Shown here piece after piece: positions 36,448 through 44,781 of a DNA stretch of 64,000 bases; the stretch's first letter is position 1, and each line of letters opens with the position of its first letter. This stretch comes from WRDF01 sp031552235 (lineage in GTDB: Bacteria; Bacteroidota; Bacteroidia; Bacteroidales; Rikenellaceae): the NCBI GenBank assembly GCA_031552235.1, contig JAVBMR010000007.1, positions 28,222 to 92,221 of the forward strand, read 5' to 3'. The notes under the pieces were generated by a model that saw nothing but the letters and a program-made list of their open reading frames with translations, ran no database searches and was not told the DNA's origin. Made by a program: the position numbers and the translations under genes.

Positions 36448-36717
36448 ATGGATGATTTGCTTAAAGAGATATCTGATTTAAGGCTCGATCCGAAGAAACG
36501 GGCGAGGAAGATTATCGAACTCTATATGTCCAATTCAGACTCAATGCCGGAAGAGTTGCGCGACCGTTTCTTCGCGTGGCTCGTAACGGACCGCGATATG
36601 GATATCAAGGACGAGGTGCTGATGGAGATTTTCGACAGGGAGGTGCGGTTCGACGAAGACGGCGACGGTTGCGGCCAGTTTGACGAGAGTGCGCTTGAGC
36701 ATGAATTTTCAAGCTGA
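36448..36717 (+). CDS. Small acidic protein of unknown function
   Basis: An 89-aa, strongly charged protein (many Asp and Glu) with a helical N-terminal stretch, EISDLRLDPKKRARKIIELY. It then has PEELRDRFFAWLVTDRDMDIKDE, which has some resemblance to the cytoplasmic N-terminal domain of FecR-type anti-sigma factors (a helix followed by a RF..WL motif). There is no membrane segment, so it is not a full FecR. It stands alone between the sulfatase and mdh. The FecR resemblance is a weak guess. Confidence 0.55.
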   Translation: MDDLLKEISDLRLDPKKRARKIIELYMSNSDSMPEELRDRFFAWLVTDRDMDIKDEVLMEIFDREVRFDEDGDGCGQFDESALEHEFSS

Positions 36718-36786
36718 CGCACGGATGGGCCGGCACTTTCCGGGCAGTTGCCTTGCCGTTGCCGGGTTCTGAGTACTTACGATATA

Positions 36787-36827
36787 AACCATAACGCCCC
36801 GCCGTGCAACGGCGGGGCGTTATGGTT
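36787..36827 (-). terminator. Terminator of gcvH-mdh
   Basis: A 19-bp perfect stem (AACCATAACGCCCCGCCGT with its complement, loop GCA) lies 45 bp past the mdh stop. Followed by TTATATC on the minus strand. Confidence 0.88.
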
Positions 36828-36871
36828 AGGAATGCACCTTCGGGTAATTTGCCCGGGCGTCAGGCGGTTTA

Positions 36872-37813
36872 TTAAAGCACGCCTATTTCTTTGAGGACGG
36901 CGTTGGTCGCGCGTACTGCTTTCGCGCTCGCTTCAAAGAGTTCTTTTTCTTCAGCGGTCAGCTTTATCTCAAGTACTTTTTCTGCGCCATTGCGGCCGAT
37001 AACCGTCGGTACGCCTATGCAGATATCCTTCTGGCCGTATTCGCCTTCGAGCGACACGCACGAAGCGATAACTTTCTTCTGGTCTTTGAGGATCGACTCC
37101 ACGACGTAGGCTGCGGCAGCTCCGGGAGCGTACCATGCCGAAGTTCCGAGGAGGCCTGTGAGCGTTGCGCCGCCGACCATGGTTTCGCCTGCTACTTTCT
37201 TTGCTTCGTCTGCACTGAGGAATTCGCTTACGGGTATGCCTTTGTATGTAGCCTTGCTCGTAAGGGGGATCATTGTGGTGTCGCCGTGACCGCCGATAAC
37301 CATACCTTCGATCTCGTTGATGTTGGCGTCGAGGGCTTTGCTCAGGTAGCATTTGAAGCGCGAACTGTCCAGGGCGCCGCCCATGCCGAACACCTGGTTG
37401 CGGGGAAGGCCGCTCGCTTTGGCCGCGAGGTAGGTCATGGTGTCCATCGGATTGCTCACTATCAGGATGATAGCCTTCGGCGAGTACTTAACCACATTGT
37501 CGATAACGCTCTTTACGATGCCGGCGTTCGTGCCGATGAGTTCTTCGCGTGTCATGCCCGGTTTGCGCGGGATGCCCGATGTGATGACCACAACGTCGCT
37601 GTTTGCGGTTTTAGAATAGTCGTTTGTTACGCCGACGAGTTTGGTGTCGATGTCGAGGAGGGTTTCGGTCTGGAAGATGTCGAGCATCTTGCCTTCCGCG
37701 AGGCCTTCCTTGATGTCGATAAGAACCACTTCGCTCGCTGTTTCCTTGATTGCGAGAACGTTAGCACAGGTCGCACCCACGTTGCCTGCACCTACTACTG
37801 TTACTTTGCTCAT
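36872..37813 (-). CDS. mdh: Malate dehydrogenase
   Basis: A 313-aa enzyme of the LDH-like malate dehydrogenase type that interconverts malate and oxaloacetate with NAD. The NAD-binding GAGNVGA is at residues 8-14. Substrate-binding arginines are in IPRKPGMTREEL, the catalytic His is in VIGGHGDTTM, and ILIVSNPMDTMTYL is typical. Arg in the active-site loop (R83 region) rather than Gln supports malate over lactate. It follows gcvH by 29 bp and ends at a strong terminator. Confidence 0.96.
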   Translation of the reverse strand: MSKVTVVGAGNVGATCANVLAIKETASEVVLIDIKEGLAEGKMLDIFQTETLLDIDTKLVGVTNDYSKTANSDVVVITSGIPRKPGMTREELIGTNAGIVKSVIDNVVKYSPKAIILIVSNPMDTMTYLAAKASGLPRNQVFGMGGALDSSRFKCYLSKALDANINEIEGMVIGGHGDTTMIPLTSKATYKGIPVSEFLSADEAKKVAGETMVGGATLTGLLGTSAWYAPGAAAAYVVESILKDQKKVIASCVSLEGEYGQKDICIGVPTVIGRNGAEKVLEIKLTAEEKELFEASAKAVRATNAVLKEIGVL

Positions 37814-37842
37814 AGTATTTTTATTTTTAGTCTGTTAATGCC

Positions 37843-38220
37843 TTATCCTATCATCGCCTTGTATCCCTCGGCGTCCATCAGCGAATCCAACTCCGCCGGG
37901 TTGCTCATTTTGACTTTCACCATCCATCCTGCTCCGTAGGGGTCTTTGTTGACCGATTCGGGAGCGTCGTTCAGGCCGGAGTTGAACTCGGTGATCTCGC
38001 CGCCTACCGGCAGGAACGCGTCCGATACGGTTTTAACGGCCTCGATAGTCCCGAATATGTCGTGCTGCGCGAGGGTTTGGCCTTCCGAAGTAACATCGAC
38101 GAACACGATGTCGCCAAGCTGGCTCTGCGCGAAGTCGGTGATACCTACGACAGCCGTGCCGCCTTCGACGCGCACCCATTCGTGGTCTTTCGAATACCTG
38201 AGGTCTGCGGGGATGTTCAT
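37843..38220 (-). CDS. gcvH: Glycine cleavage system H protein
   Basis: A 125-aa carrier protein that holds the lipoyl-aminomethyl intermediate of the glycine cleavage system. The lipoylated lysine is in GTIEAVKTVSD. The start LRYSKDHEWVR and the end LDSLMDAEGYKAMI are typical. The other gcv genes are not adjacent. It is the first gene of a unit with mdh. Confidence 0.97.
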   Translation of the reverse strand: MNIPADLRYSKDHEWVRVEGGTAVVGITDFAQSQLGDIVFVDVTSEGQTLAQHDIFGTIEAVKTVSDAFLPVGGEITEFNSGLNDAPESVNKDPYGAGWMVKVKMSNPAELDSLMDAEGYKAMIG

Positions 38221-38260
38221 GGTCTTTGAGGGTTTAGATGTGGTGTCTGTGAAAAACCCT

Positions 38261-38290
38261 CAAAGTTACGTTTTATTTCCGAAGGGTCAA
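38261..38290 (-). promoter_or_regulatory. Promoter of gcvH-mdh
   Basis: On the minus strand TTG (38288-38290) is followed after 19 bp by TAACTTTG (38261-38268), about 40 bp before the gcvH start. A short inverted repeat, AGGGTTT/AAACCCT-like, lies in the leader. Confidence 0.7.
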
Positions 38291-38348
38291 CGATCCTGTG
38301 TGAATTTTTTCACGCAGGGGGAATCTTTTTGAATTTATGCCGGTGCGG

Positions 38349-39413
38349 TTACCGCTTGGAGGTGCACACGACCTTTTCCACCTTCTCGAATACCGACTCG
38401 GGCGAGATGCCGTGCAGGCAGGGGTAATCGTGGTACATGCACGGTTTGTTGCCGTAGACCGAACACGGGCGGCATGGGAGGCTGAGTTGAACGGCATTGT
38501 CGGCGTCCTGCCCGAAACCGTAGAACCCGGCGAACGGGTGGGTCGCACCCCATATCGACACGACCGGCGTACCAACGAGCGAGGCTATGTGCATGCTGCC
38601 GGAATCCATCGTCACCATGGCGTCGAGATTGGAAATGAGGTCCATCTCCTCGCCGATGCGTATTTTGCCTATCGCGGAGTGTACGTTTTCGTAGCGTCCT
38701 TCCATACACTCGGCGTATTCCTTCTCGAAAGCGCCGCCGCCGAATATCAGGACGCGGTCGTATTGCGCGGCGAGCAGGCCGATCAGCTCTCCGGAGAGCG
38801 AGGTGGGGTAGATCTTGCCCAGATGCTTGGCGAACGGTGCGATGCCGACCCAAATGCCGTTTTTAGGGCCTGTGACGTCGAATATTTCTTTGGGGATCGC
38901 CGCCGCTTTGCGTTCGACGGGCTGCGGTTCGCCCATGCAGAACCCGAGCTGGCGGACGGTTTCGCGGTAGCGCTCGTATGATGGCATGAGCTGCACCATA
39001 TATTTATGGTACTTACGTGTGAGCGCCCGTTTTTCGGCGCGGCCCTTGTCGATGACGGCGACTTTTACGCCGGAAAGGCGCAACAGCCTGCGCAGCAATT
39101 TGGTCCTCAGCACGTCGTGTACGTCGGCCATGTGGGTTATGCCGTGCCGCGCCACCTCCCTTGCCAGGCGGATTATGCCCGGGATACCTTTGTGCTGTTT
39201 TTTGAAGTCAGGGGCGATGAATTCGATATTGTCGATGCCCCGGAAGAAAGTCTGGAACGCGGGACGGGTAAGCACGGTGATCTTGAGATCGGGGAAATCG
39301 GCCCTCAATTGCCTGACGACATGAGGTAGGATGGCGACGTCGCCCATGGCGGAAAGCCGCACGATCAGTATGTGCGGCTCTTTTTTGAACTTTTTGCCGT
39401 TATCATCTGCCAT
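38349..39413 (-). CDS. Glycosyltransferase family 9 (heptosyltransferase-like)
   Basis: A 354-aa GT-B fold enzyme of the LPS heptosyltransferase family. The N terminus has IVRLSAMGDVAILPHVV. The C-terminal nucleotide-sugar domain has WVGIAPFAKHLGK and LIGLLAAQYDRVLIFGGG, then MVTMDSGSMHIASLVGTPVVSIWGATHP in successive blocks. It should act on the inner face of the membrane in lipopolysaccharide core synthesis; the sugar is unknown. A DUF4254 gene lies upstream on the same strand, a pairing common in Bacteroidota. Confidence 0.9.
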   Translation of the reverse strand: MADDNGKKFKKEPHILIVRLSAMGDVAILPHVVRQLRADFPDLKITVLTRPAFQTFFRGIDNIEFIAPDFKKQHKGIPGIIRLAREVARHGITHMADVHDVLRTKLLRRLLRLSGVKVAVIDKGRAEKRALTRKYHKYMVQLMPSYERYRETVRQLGFCMGEPQPVERKAAAIPKEIFDVTGPKNGIWVGIAPFAKHLGKIYPTSLSGELIGLLAAQYDRVLIFGGGAFEKEYAECMEGRYENVHSAIGKIRIGEEMDLISNLDAMVTMDSGSMHIASLVGTPVVSIWGATHPFAGFYGFGQDADNAVQLSLPCRPCSVYGNKPCMYHDYPCLHGISPESVFEKVEKVVCTSKR

Positions 39414-39697
39414 GTGGCGGATTATATTTTAATTTATATACAAGTTTGCATTAGCGAAAAACAGGCACTAAAACCGGAATGCCGGATACCTGCCTGGTTT
39501 TTGCGGGCTATAGCCCGCAATGACGAAAATAAGTCGAGACGTACTGTGTTCGACGACCGTTAGGCGTGCCTTTGACACGCCTAAAAGGGAGGAGTCTTAC
39601 GTGAGACTTATTTTCTAGACCTTTTTGGTTACTTTTTACGGCAATGGTAAAAAGTAACGTAAAAAAACTATAAGTTTAAACTTAATATATAGTTACC
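39414..39697. repeat. Cluster of palindromes and repeat R3a between DUF4254 and GT9 genes
   Basis: In order, the gap contains a perfect 20-bp palindrome (TTGCGGGCTA/TAGCCCGCAA, 39501-39520), an 8-bp stem TAGGCGTG/CACGCCTA (39561-39583), a short AGTCT/AGACT stem (39593-39608), and a perfect 12-bp stem GTTACTTTTTAC/GTAAAAAGTAAC (39628-39658). The last one, together with the following AAACTT-ATATAGTTACCTTA stretch (to 39700), recurs at 59523-59594. No gene is seen. Confidence 0.6.
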
Positions 39698-40309
39698 TTA
39701 TTTCTTCGCGGCGTACAGCACCGGGTTCAGCGACGGGTCGTTGTACATTTTCATCTGCTTGTAGATCTTCATCCACTTGCGTCCCGAGGCGAGGTCTTCC
39801 AGCAGTTCCTCGATGCCTTGCGAGAGGTCGACGCGCTGTGTGAGCAGTACGTCCAGTTTTGTCTGGCAGGCCGCTTTGTGTTCGGGGCTGGCGTCGGGGC
39901 GGGTGGCCTCCTGGCGCATGTGGTAGATCTTTAGCGCGAGGATCGAAAGGCGGTCGATGGCCCATGCCGGGGTTTCGGTGTTGACCTTGGCGTCCGGCGC
40001 GACCTTTACGTCCTTGAATTTTTCGAGCATGTAGCTGTCGATGTACTCCACCATGTCCGTGCGGTCCTGGTTCGAGGCGTCGATGCGCCTCTTGATTTTG
40101 AGCGCTTCGACGGGGTCGATGGCCGGGTCGCGGATTATGTCTTCGAGGTGCCACTGCACCGTGTCGATCCAGTTCTTCGCGAAAAGCAGGAACTCGATGC
40201 TGCCCTCTTTATAGGGGTTCTTGGGTGTATAATCCACGTCGTTGTGGATGTGGTACTCGGCTATTACCTCGTCGAAAAGCTTGTTCGCCTTATCTGTGAA
40301 TTTTTCCAT
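39698..40309 (-). CDS. DUF4254 domain protein
   Basis: A 203-aa helical cytoplasmic protein. DUF4254 proteins are common in Bacteroidota beside LPS heptosyltransferase genes, but their role is not known. Conserved-looking stretches are FAKNWIDTVQWHLEDIIRDP, ASNQDRTDMVEYIDSYM and IDRLSILALKIYHMR. I chose the ATG at 40309, since the longer frame to 40384 crosses the promoter of the divergent glucosaminidase gene. The stop codon falls within the end of repeat R3a. Confidence 0.85.
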   Translation of the reverse strand: MEKFTDKANKLFDEVIAEYHIHNDVDYTPKNPYKEGSIEFLLFAKNWIDTVQWHLEDIIRDPAIDPVEALKIKRRIDASNQDRTDMVEYIDSYMLEKFKDVKVAPDAKVNTETPAWAIDRLSILALKIYHMRQEATRPDASPEHKAACQTKLDVLLTQRVDLSQGIEELLEDLASGRKWMKIYKQMKMYNDPSLNPVLYAAKK

Positions 40310-40341
40310 GTCGGTCAAGTATTTCCACAAATTTATGATTT

Positions 40342-40373
40342 TTTGTTGTAATTGCAAGAATATGCTATCTTTG
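40342..40373 (+). promoter_or_regulatory. Promoter of the glucosaminidase operon
   Basis: TTTG at 40342-40345, 20 bp, TATCTTTG at 40366-40373; the gene starts 22 bp downstream. Confidence 0.75.
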
Positions 40374-40395
40374 TCGTGTGTCAAATACTTAAATA

Positions 40396-41373
40396 ATGAG
40401 CTTTAAAAGATATTTTCTTATCATTTTCGCCCTCCTCTCAGCCGTTTCGGTCTCGGCGCAGAACAGGATGACAAGGGCGGAATACATCCAAAAATACAGG
40501 CAGTACGCCCTGGAGAATCAGGAAACGCACGGCATTCCGGCCAGCATAACCATGGCACAGGGGCTTCTGGAGTCGGATTGCGGCAACAGCCGCCTCGCCG
40601 TGCTGGCCAACAACCACTTCGGCATAAAGTGCAAGGCCGAGTGGACAGGCCCCACCATCTCGCACGATGACGACGCCAAGGGCGAATGTTTCCGCAAATA
40701 TACCACGGCCGAGGCCTCTTTCCGCGACCACTGCGATTTCCTCGATAAATCGGACAGGTATGCGGAGCTTTTCAAACTCGACCCGCTCGATTACAAAGGC
40801 TGGGCCTACGGGTTGAAAAAAGCCGGTTACGCCACCAATCCCCAATACGCCGAGATGCTCATCAAGATCATCGAGGAAAACGAACTTTACGCCCTCGACA
40901 AAATGGACGCGGGCCGTCCCGACCTCGCGCAGGTCGATGTGCCTGTGGTCGCAGAGCCGACCAAACCTGCCGAACCTGTGGATGTCGAGAAGGTGGACGT
41001 CGACAATTATGTCGTGACGGTGGCCGGCATGGGCGAATACGCTTCGTATATAAACAACGGCTCGATGTTTGTCGTGGCCAAGGCCGGCGACACATACGCG
41101 TCGATGGCGGGTAAGCTCAAAATCTCGGAGCGCCGTCTGCGCAAGTTCAACGACGCGACCGCGGCTTACGAGCCGGAAGCTGGCGACGCCGTCTACGTGA
41201 AGGCGAAATCGGGCAGGGCGTTCAACGGCAAGCTCCTGCACACGGCAACGGAAGGCGAGACGATGCACTCGATATCGCAGAGATACGGCATAAAGCTAAG
41301 CAAGCTGCTCAAGTTGAACCGCCGTCCTGCCAACGAACCGCTCATGCCCGGCTCGCAGATAAGGTTGATGTAA
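40396..41373 (+). CDS. Exported N-acetylglucosaminidase with two LysM domains
   Basis: A 325-aa peptidoglycan hydrolase of the FlgJ/GH73 type. A signal peptide ends near VSAQ (residue ~22). The glucosaminidase domain (about 30-165) holds the catalytic Glu in MAQGLLESDCGNSRLA and NNHFGIKC. A Val/Pro-rich linker leads to two LysM-like repeats, VVAKAGDTYASMAGKLKI and TATEGETMHSISQRYGIKL, the second ending PLMPGSQIRLM. It likely remodels the wall in the periplasm. Two genes (41401 and 42093) follow closely and are probably in the same operon. Confidence 0.92.
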   Translation: MSFKRYFLIIFALLSAVSVSAQNRMTRAEYIQKYRQYALENQETHGIPASITMAQGLLESDCGNSRLAVLANNHFGIKCKAEWTGPTISHDDDAKGECFRKYTTAEASFRDHCDFLDKSDRYAELFKLDPLDYKGWAYGLKKAGYATNPQYAEMLIKIIEENELYALDKMDAGRPDLAQVDVPVVAEPTKPAEPVDVEKVDVDNYVVTVAGMGEYASYINNGSMFVVAKAGDTYASMAGKLKISERRLRKFNDATAAYEPEAGDAVYVKAKSGRAFNGKLLHTATEGETMHSISQRYGIKLSKLLKLNRRPANEPLMPGSQIRLM

Positions 41374-41400
41374 GAGTAATAACTAATCATAGATTCTGAA

Positions 41401-42090
41401 ATGGATAACGACGGGGAGTTGCGAAAGCAGATCTTGGCCACGCTGGTGGAAAAATCAAACGTCCAGCAAAAAGTATTCGATAACACGTTCGCGGTTTTCG
41501 AGGAGCTTAAAGAAGCGCTCCACGAGATGACCTCGGAAATAAACGACGAGCTTGAAGAACGCATCGACAAGCGCATACGCATAGAGTACCGTGACAGGGG
41601 TAAATTCGAGGCCCAGCTCCAGGTGGCGGGCGACGTGCTGATATTCAGCATGCACACTAACGTTTTCGAGTTCAACCGCGACCATATAATCTGGCAGAAT
41701 TCCTATGTCCGCGACGAAAAACTCAACTCCTACTGCGGCATCATCAATATCTTCAACTTCCTCTCAGATTCGTTGAAATACAACCGCAACGCCGACGAGG
41801 GCTACCTTGTGGGGCGTATCTTCGTCAACCGCGGGATGCACTATTTCGTCGAGGGGAAACAGCAGATGAGCATGCGCCACAACAGCTTCGGGCAGGAGAT
41901 TATCGACAAAAGCGCACTGGTCGACATAGTGGAACACGCCATAAACTACGCACTTGAGTTCGATCTCCTTGTGCCGCCGTACGATATCTCGAAGATCGTT
42001 TCGGTCGACCAGCTCAATACAAAAATCGAACACTCCAAGATGCAGACAGGCAAGCGTTTGGGTTATAAATTCAACGCCGACGACATTTAG
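41401..42090 (+). CDS. Conserved hypothetical protein, helical N terminus
   Basis: I do not recognise a named domain in this 229-aa cytoplasmic protein. The first ~70 residues are a charged helix or coiled coil (EELKEALHEMTSEINDELEE). The rest is a mixed alpha/beta region with many aromatic residues (FEFNRDHIIWQNSYVRDEK, GIINIFNFLSDSLKYN, GRIFVNRGMHYFVEGK). There is no signal peptide or membrane segment. It lies 27 bp after the glucosaminidase and 2 bp before the VOC gene. Confidence 0.7.
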   Translation: MDNDGELRKQILATLVEKSNVQQKVFDNTFAVFEELKEALHEMTSEINDELEERIDKRIRIEYRDRGKFEAQLQVAGDVLIFSMHTNVFEFNRDHIIWQNSYVRDEKLNSYCGIINIFNFLSDSLKYNRNADEGYLVGRIFVNRGMHYFVEGKQQMSMRHNSFGQEIIDKSALVDIVEHAINYALEFDLLVPPYDISKIVSVDQLNTKIEHSKMQTGKRLGYKFNADDI

Positions 42091-42092
42091 CC

Positions 42093-42482
42093 GTGAAGGC
42101 CGCGGTCGCCCATGTCGGCATGTTTTGTGCTGACCTCGAAGGAATGCGTGCGTTCTACGAAAAGTATTTCGGCGCGGTAAGCGGCGAAAAATACACCAAC
42201 CCAGCGAAAGGTTTCGAGTCGTACATCCTGTCGTTTGCGGACGGAGGGTGCCAGCTCGAAATAATGCGTAGGTCAGGGGTTGAGGCACGGCCTGCCGCCG
42301 GTTCGCTCGGGTTCGCACACATCAGCATCTCGGTAGGCAGCAAGGGGAATGTGGACGCGCTGACCGAAACCCTCAGGGCCGACGGTTATAAAATAACGGA
42401 CGGCCCGCGCACTACCGGCGACGGTTTTTACGAAAGTACAGTTGCCGACCCGGAGGGCAATCTCGTTGAGATCACGGTGTAA
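42093..42482 (+). CDS. VOC superfamily (glyoxalase/dioxygenase-like) protein
   Basis: A 129-aa single-domain member with two beta-alpha-beta-beta-beta units. AAVAHVGMFCADLEGMRAFY supplies the first metal-ligand His, HISISVGS the second, and the C-terminal DPEGNLVEIT a Glu. Its reaction cannot be told from sequence; glyoxalase I-like or dioxygenase-like chemistry are both possible. The start is GTG, 2 bp after the upstream stop. There is no good ATG nearby. Confidence 0.83.
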   Translation: MKAAVAHVGMFCADLEGMRAFYEKYFGAVSGEKYTNPAKGFESYILSFADGGCQLEIMRRSGVEARPAAGSLGFAHISISVGSKGNVDALTETLRADGYKITDGPRTTGDGFYESTVADPEGNLVEITV

Positions 42483-42533
42483 AACAGAAAACCTGAATTA
42501 ATTGTATACGATTTTAACTAAACCAAATTGATT

Positions 42534-43214
42534 ATGAAAAAGTATTTTGCAGAAATGTTCGGCACCATGGTATTGGTGCTTTTAGGCTGCGGTGCGGCGG
42601 TAATGAACGGCGGCGCAGGCACGGTACAGGCGGTGCTGACCATCGCGTTTGCCTTCGGGCTTTCGGTGGTCGCAATGGCTTACGCTATAGGAAGCGTGTC
42701 GGGATGCCACATCAATCCGGCGATCACGCTCGGCGTGCTGCTGTCGGGCCGTATGAGCGGTAAGGACGCGGCCATGTACATCGTCTTCCAGGTGATAGGT
42801 GCGGTTATCGGGTCGACCATACTGTACTTCATCGCGAAAGGCTTCCCGGCTACCGCAACCCTCACCGGTGCGAACGGTTGGGCGGACAACGTTAGCGTGA
42901 CGACCGCGTTCCTGGCCGAAACCGTATTTACCATGATATTCGTGCTGGTGGTGCTTGGCGCGACTTCGAAGAAAGCGGCCGCCGGGTTCGGCGGACTCGC
43001 GATCGGCTTGTCGCTCGTCCTGATCCACATAGTGTGCATACCCATCACCGGTACCTCGGTGAACCCGGCGCGAAGCATAGGCCCGGCCCTGTTCGACATG
43101 CTGGAGCAAGGCAAGGCTATGTCGCAGTTGTGGCTGTTCATCGTTGCTCCGCTGCTTGGCGGTGCGCTGGCAGCCGGAGTGTGGAAACTTATTTCTACCG
43201 ATAACAAGGAATAA
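42534..43214 (+). CDS. aqpZ: Aquaporin Z-like water channel
   Basis: A 226-aa MIP-family channel with six hydrophobic helices and two NPA loops, HINPAIT and SVNPARS. The selectivity residues match AqpZ rather than glycerol facilitators: a Phe in FAFGLSVVAMAY, a His in LIHIVCIP, a Thr in ITGTSVNP and the Arg after the second NPA. It is expected to pass water. The ATG at 42534 was chosen over a non-standard upstream codon. A terminator follows at 43234. Confidence 0.93.
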   Translation: MKKYFAEMFGTMVLVLLGCGAAVMNGGAGTVQAVLTIAFAFGLSVVAMAYAIGSVSGCHINPAITLGVLLSGRMSGKDAAMYIVFQVIGAVIGSTILYFIAKGFPATATLTGANGWADNVSVTTAFLAETVFTMIFVLVVLGATSKKAAAGFGGLAIGLSLVLIHIVCIPITGTSVNPARSIGPALFDMLEQGKAMSQLWLFIVAPLLGGALAAGVWKLISTDNKE

Positions 43215-43233
43215 AGTTCCTGCCGACTTGAAT

Positions 43234-43267
43234 AAAAAATGGAAGCCCGGCGGGCTTCCATTTTTTT
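43234..43267 (+). terminator. Terminator of aqpZ
   Basis: A stem of GGAAGCCC with its complement is extended by an A6 tract and a T7 tract on its two sides. Confidence 0.92.
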
Positions 43268-43291
43268 ATTGTTTCAATTAAAGGTTAAAGC

Positions 43292-43558
43292 CCCGCAATT
43301 TGATTGCGGGTAATTTCAGTTTCTATAAATTTCTGTTTTCCCGTTCCGGGCATTTCTGTTGTTTTTTCATCGCCGCCCTAAAGGAGCGGAGGGCGGCGAT
43401 GCGAGTCGTAAGGCGACTCGGTGGAAAGAATTTATTCCTCTCGCCAAATCCATGCACTCAAAGTGCATGGTAGTTTATTCAATCCTTTTTCAAGGTTATC
43501 TCTTTTAGTATTGTTGCAACGTAACATTAACGTGAGTTCGGGATCTTATCCCGAACTC
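43292..43558. repeat. Multi-hairpin region with dispersed repeat R2a
   Basis: Successive hairpins are CCCGCAAT/ATTGCGGG (43292-43310), an 11-bp ATCGCCGCCCT stem (43369-43400), CGAGTCG/CGACTCG (about 43401-43420), CATGCACT/AGTGCATG (43452-43470), and GAGTTCGGGA/TCCCGAACTC (43534-43558). The part 43321-43480 aligns end to end with 52214-52374, including weakly conserved linkers. Stem bases differ in places where pairing is kept. No gene is seen in this 375-bp gap. Confidence 0.6.
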
Positions 43559-43589
43559 ATGTTATCTTAGCGCATCCGGCCCTGACCTT

Positions 43590-44381
43590 TCAAAACCCCA
43601 TCCCGGCCAGCCGCTCCGCTATTCCGACATACACGCCCGGGATATCGACACCCGATATTTTTCGCCTTTTCAGATCGACTATCTCCATGTGCGATATGCC
43701 GCGGCCCCCCATCCCTTTTATCAGGCTGAAACTCTCGCCCCAACGCGCCGAAAGAAGGCTGACGACGCCGTCGTTCGCTCCGGCACGTTTCTTCAGATAA
43801 GAATAGGTGAAGAACAGCGACATGTCGTCGAAAGAACTTCTCATTACCGAGTGATAGCTGGAGTAGTAAATTCCCGGATCGTCGGGGTTGGCAAGGTTGA
43901 ACGCGGCCATGTTCTTTGTCGAAAGTTCCTCGGCGATCCTGTAGGGGTCGGGATGCAGGTCGCCGTATAGCCGCATTACGAGGTTGACGATCTTCTTCGA
44001 CGCGGGACTGTCGATGGATTTCCTGTCGATTATGTAATCCACGATCTCCGCCCCCAGGTGCGGCGTCGAGACGGTGGTCAGGCTCGCCACCCTGGCGGCA
44101 TACCCGAGCGAACTTATCATGTGCCGGGCGTCGATGCCGCCTTTGGAATGGGCGATGATATTCACTTTTTCGCAACCGCACTGCTCCAGCACGCGGTCGA
44201 CCGTTTCGCCCAAAGCCACAGCGTTGCTTTCGTATGTTCCCCACGAGTCGGTGTTGCCCATGAATACCCTGACCCCGGCCTGTTCCAGCCGTTCGGGTAT
44301 CCTCCCCCAGAAAAACCTGTGATCCTTCGCCGCTATCCCGTGGGCAAGCACCACCGGATATTTCATATTGATTCTATCCAT
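43590..44381 (-). CDS. Triacylglycerol lipase-like alpha/beta hydrolase
   Basis: A 263-aa cytoplasmic hydrolase of the bacterial lipase family. The oxyanion motif is LAHGIAAKDHRFFWGRI. The nucleophile Ser is in the elbow AHSKGGIDARH (about residue 78). A likely catalytic Asp is in GANDGVVS, and a His in GRGISHMEI. STPHLGAEIVDY is also typical. There is no signal peptide, so it may act inside the cell. A second ATG at 44366 (MKYPVVLAHG) is an alternative start. A minus-strand TATATTTG word lies at 44402-44409. Confidence 0.87.
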   Translation of the reverse strand: MDRINMKYPVVLAHGIAAKDHRFFWGRIPERLEQAGVRVFMGNTDSWGTYESNAVALGETVDRVLEQCGCEKVNIIAHSKGGIDARHMISSLGYAARVASLTTVSTPHLGAEIVDYIIDRKSIDSPASKKIVNLVMRLYGDLHPDPYRIAEELSTKNMAAFNLANPDDPGIYYSSYHSVMRSSFDDMSLFFTYSYLKKRAGANDGVVSLLSARWGESFSLIKGMGGRGISHMEIVDLKRRKISGVDIPGVYVGIAERLAGMGF

Positions 44382-44781
44382 CGCTGTTTCTTCAAACGAT
44401 ACAAATATAGTGAAAGCCGGTCATTTCCATGACACGGAATTATTTCGTCGCAACAACCTCTGTCCGTGTGCCGGGAGGCACCCGAACCGCATCCTGTATT
44501 CTGCAAATCTAAACAATAATCCTGAAACGGCATAAACGCCGGACGGACTGCATAACGTAAACTTCCGGCAAATTATTCTGCATGAACATATCGATATCTG
44601 TTCCAAATGGCATAATTATTGACCTATTTGGGAACAAACCGGATTGTTTTTCGACAGAAACCGGGCCGGAATGATTGCGGATTGATAAATTATGTTTATA
44701 TTGCGACATAAACCATTCAAAATCTTTCCTGCCTATCGGAAAAAATCTACTCAACAAACAATCTTAAGCAAGGAGTAGACC
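44382..44781. other. Divergent intergenic region between lipase and ECF sigma factor genes
   Basis: No gene is seen in these 400 bp. A TATATTTG word on the minus strand (44402-44409) may serve the lipase gene. A 6-bp inverted repeat, GTTTAT/ATAAAC, lies at 44694-44713. The sigma gene is preceded by a clear AAGGAG at 44770-44775, 6 bp before its ATG. This is unusual in a phylum that rarely uses Shine-Dalgarno sequences. Confidence 0.45.
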
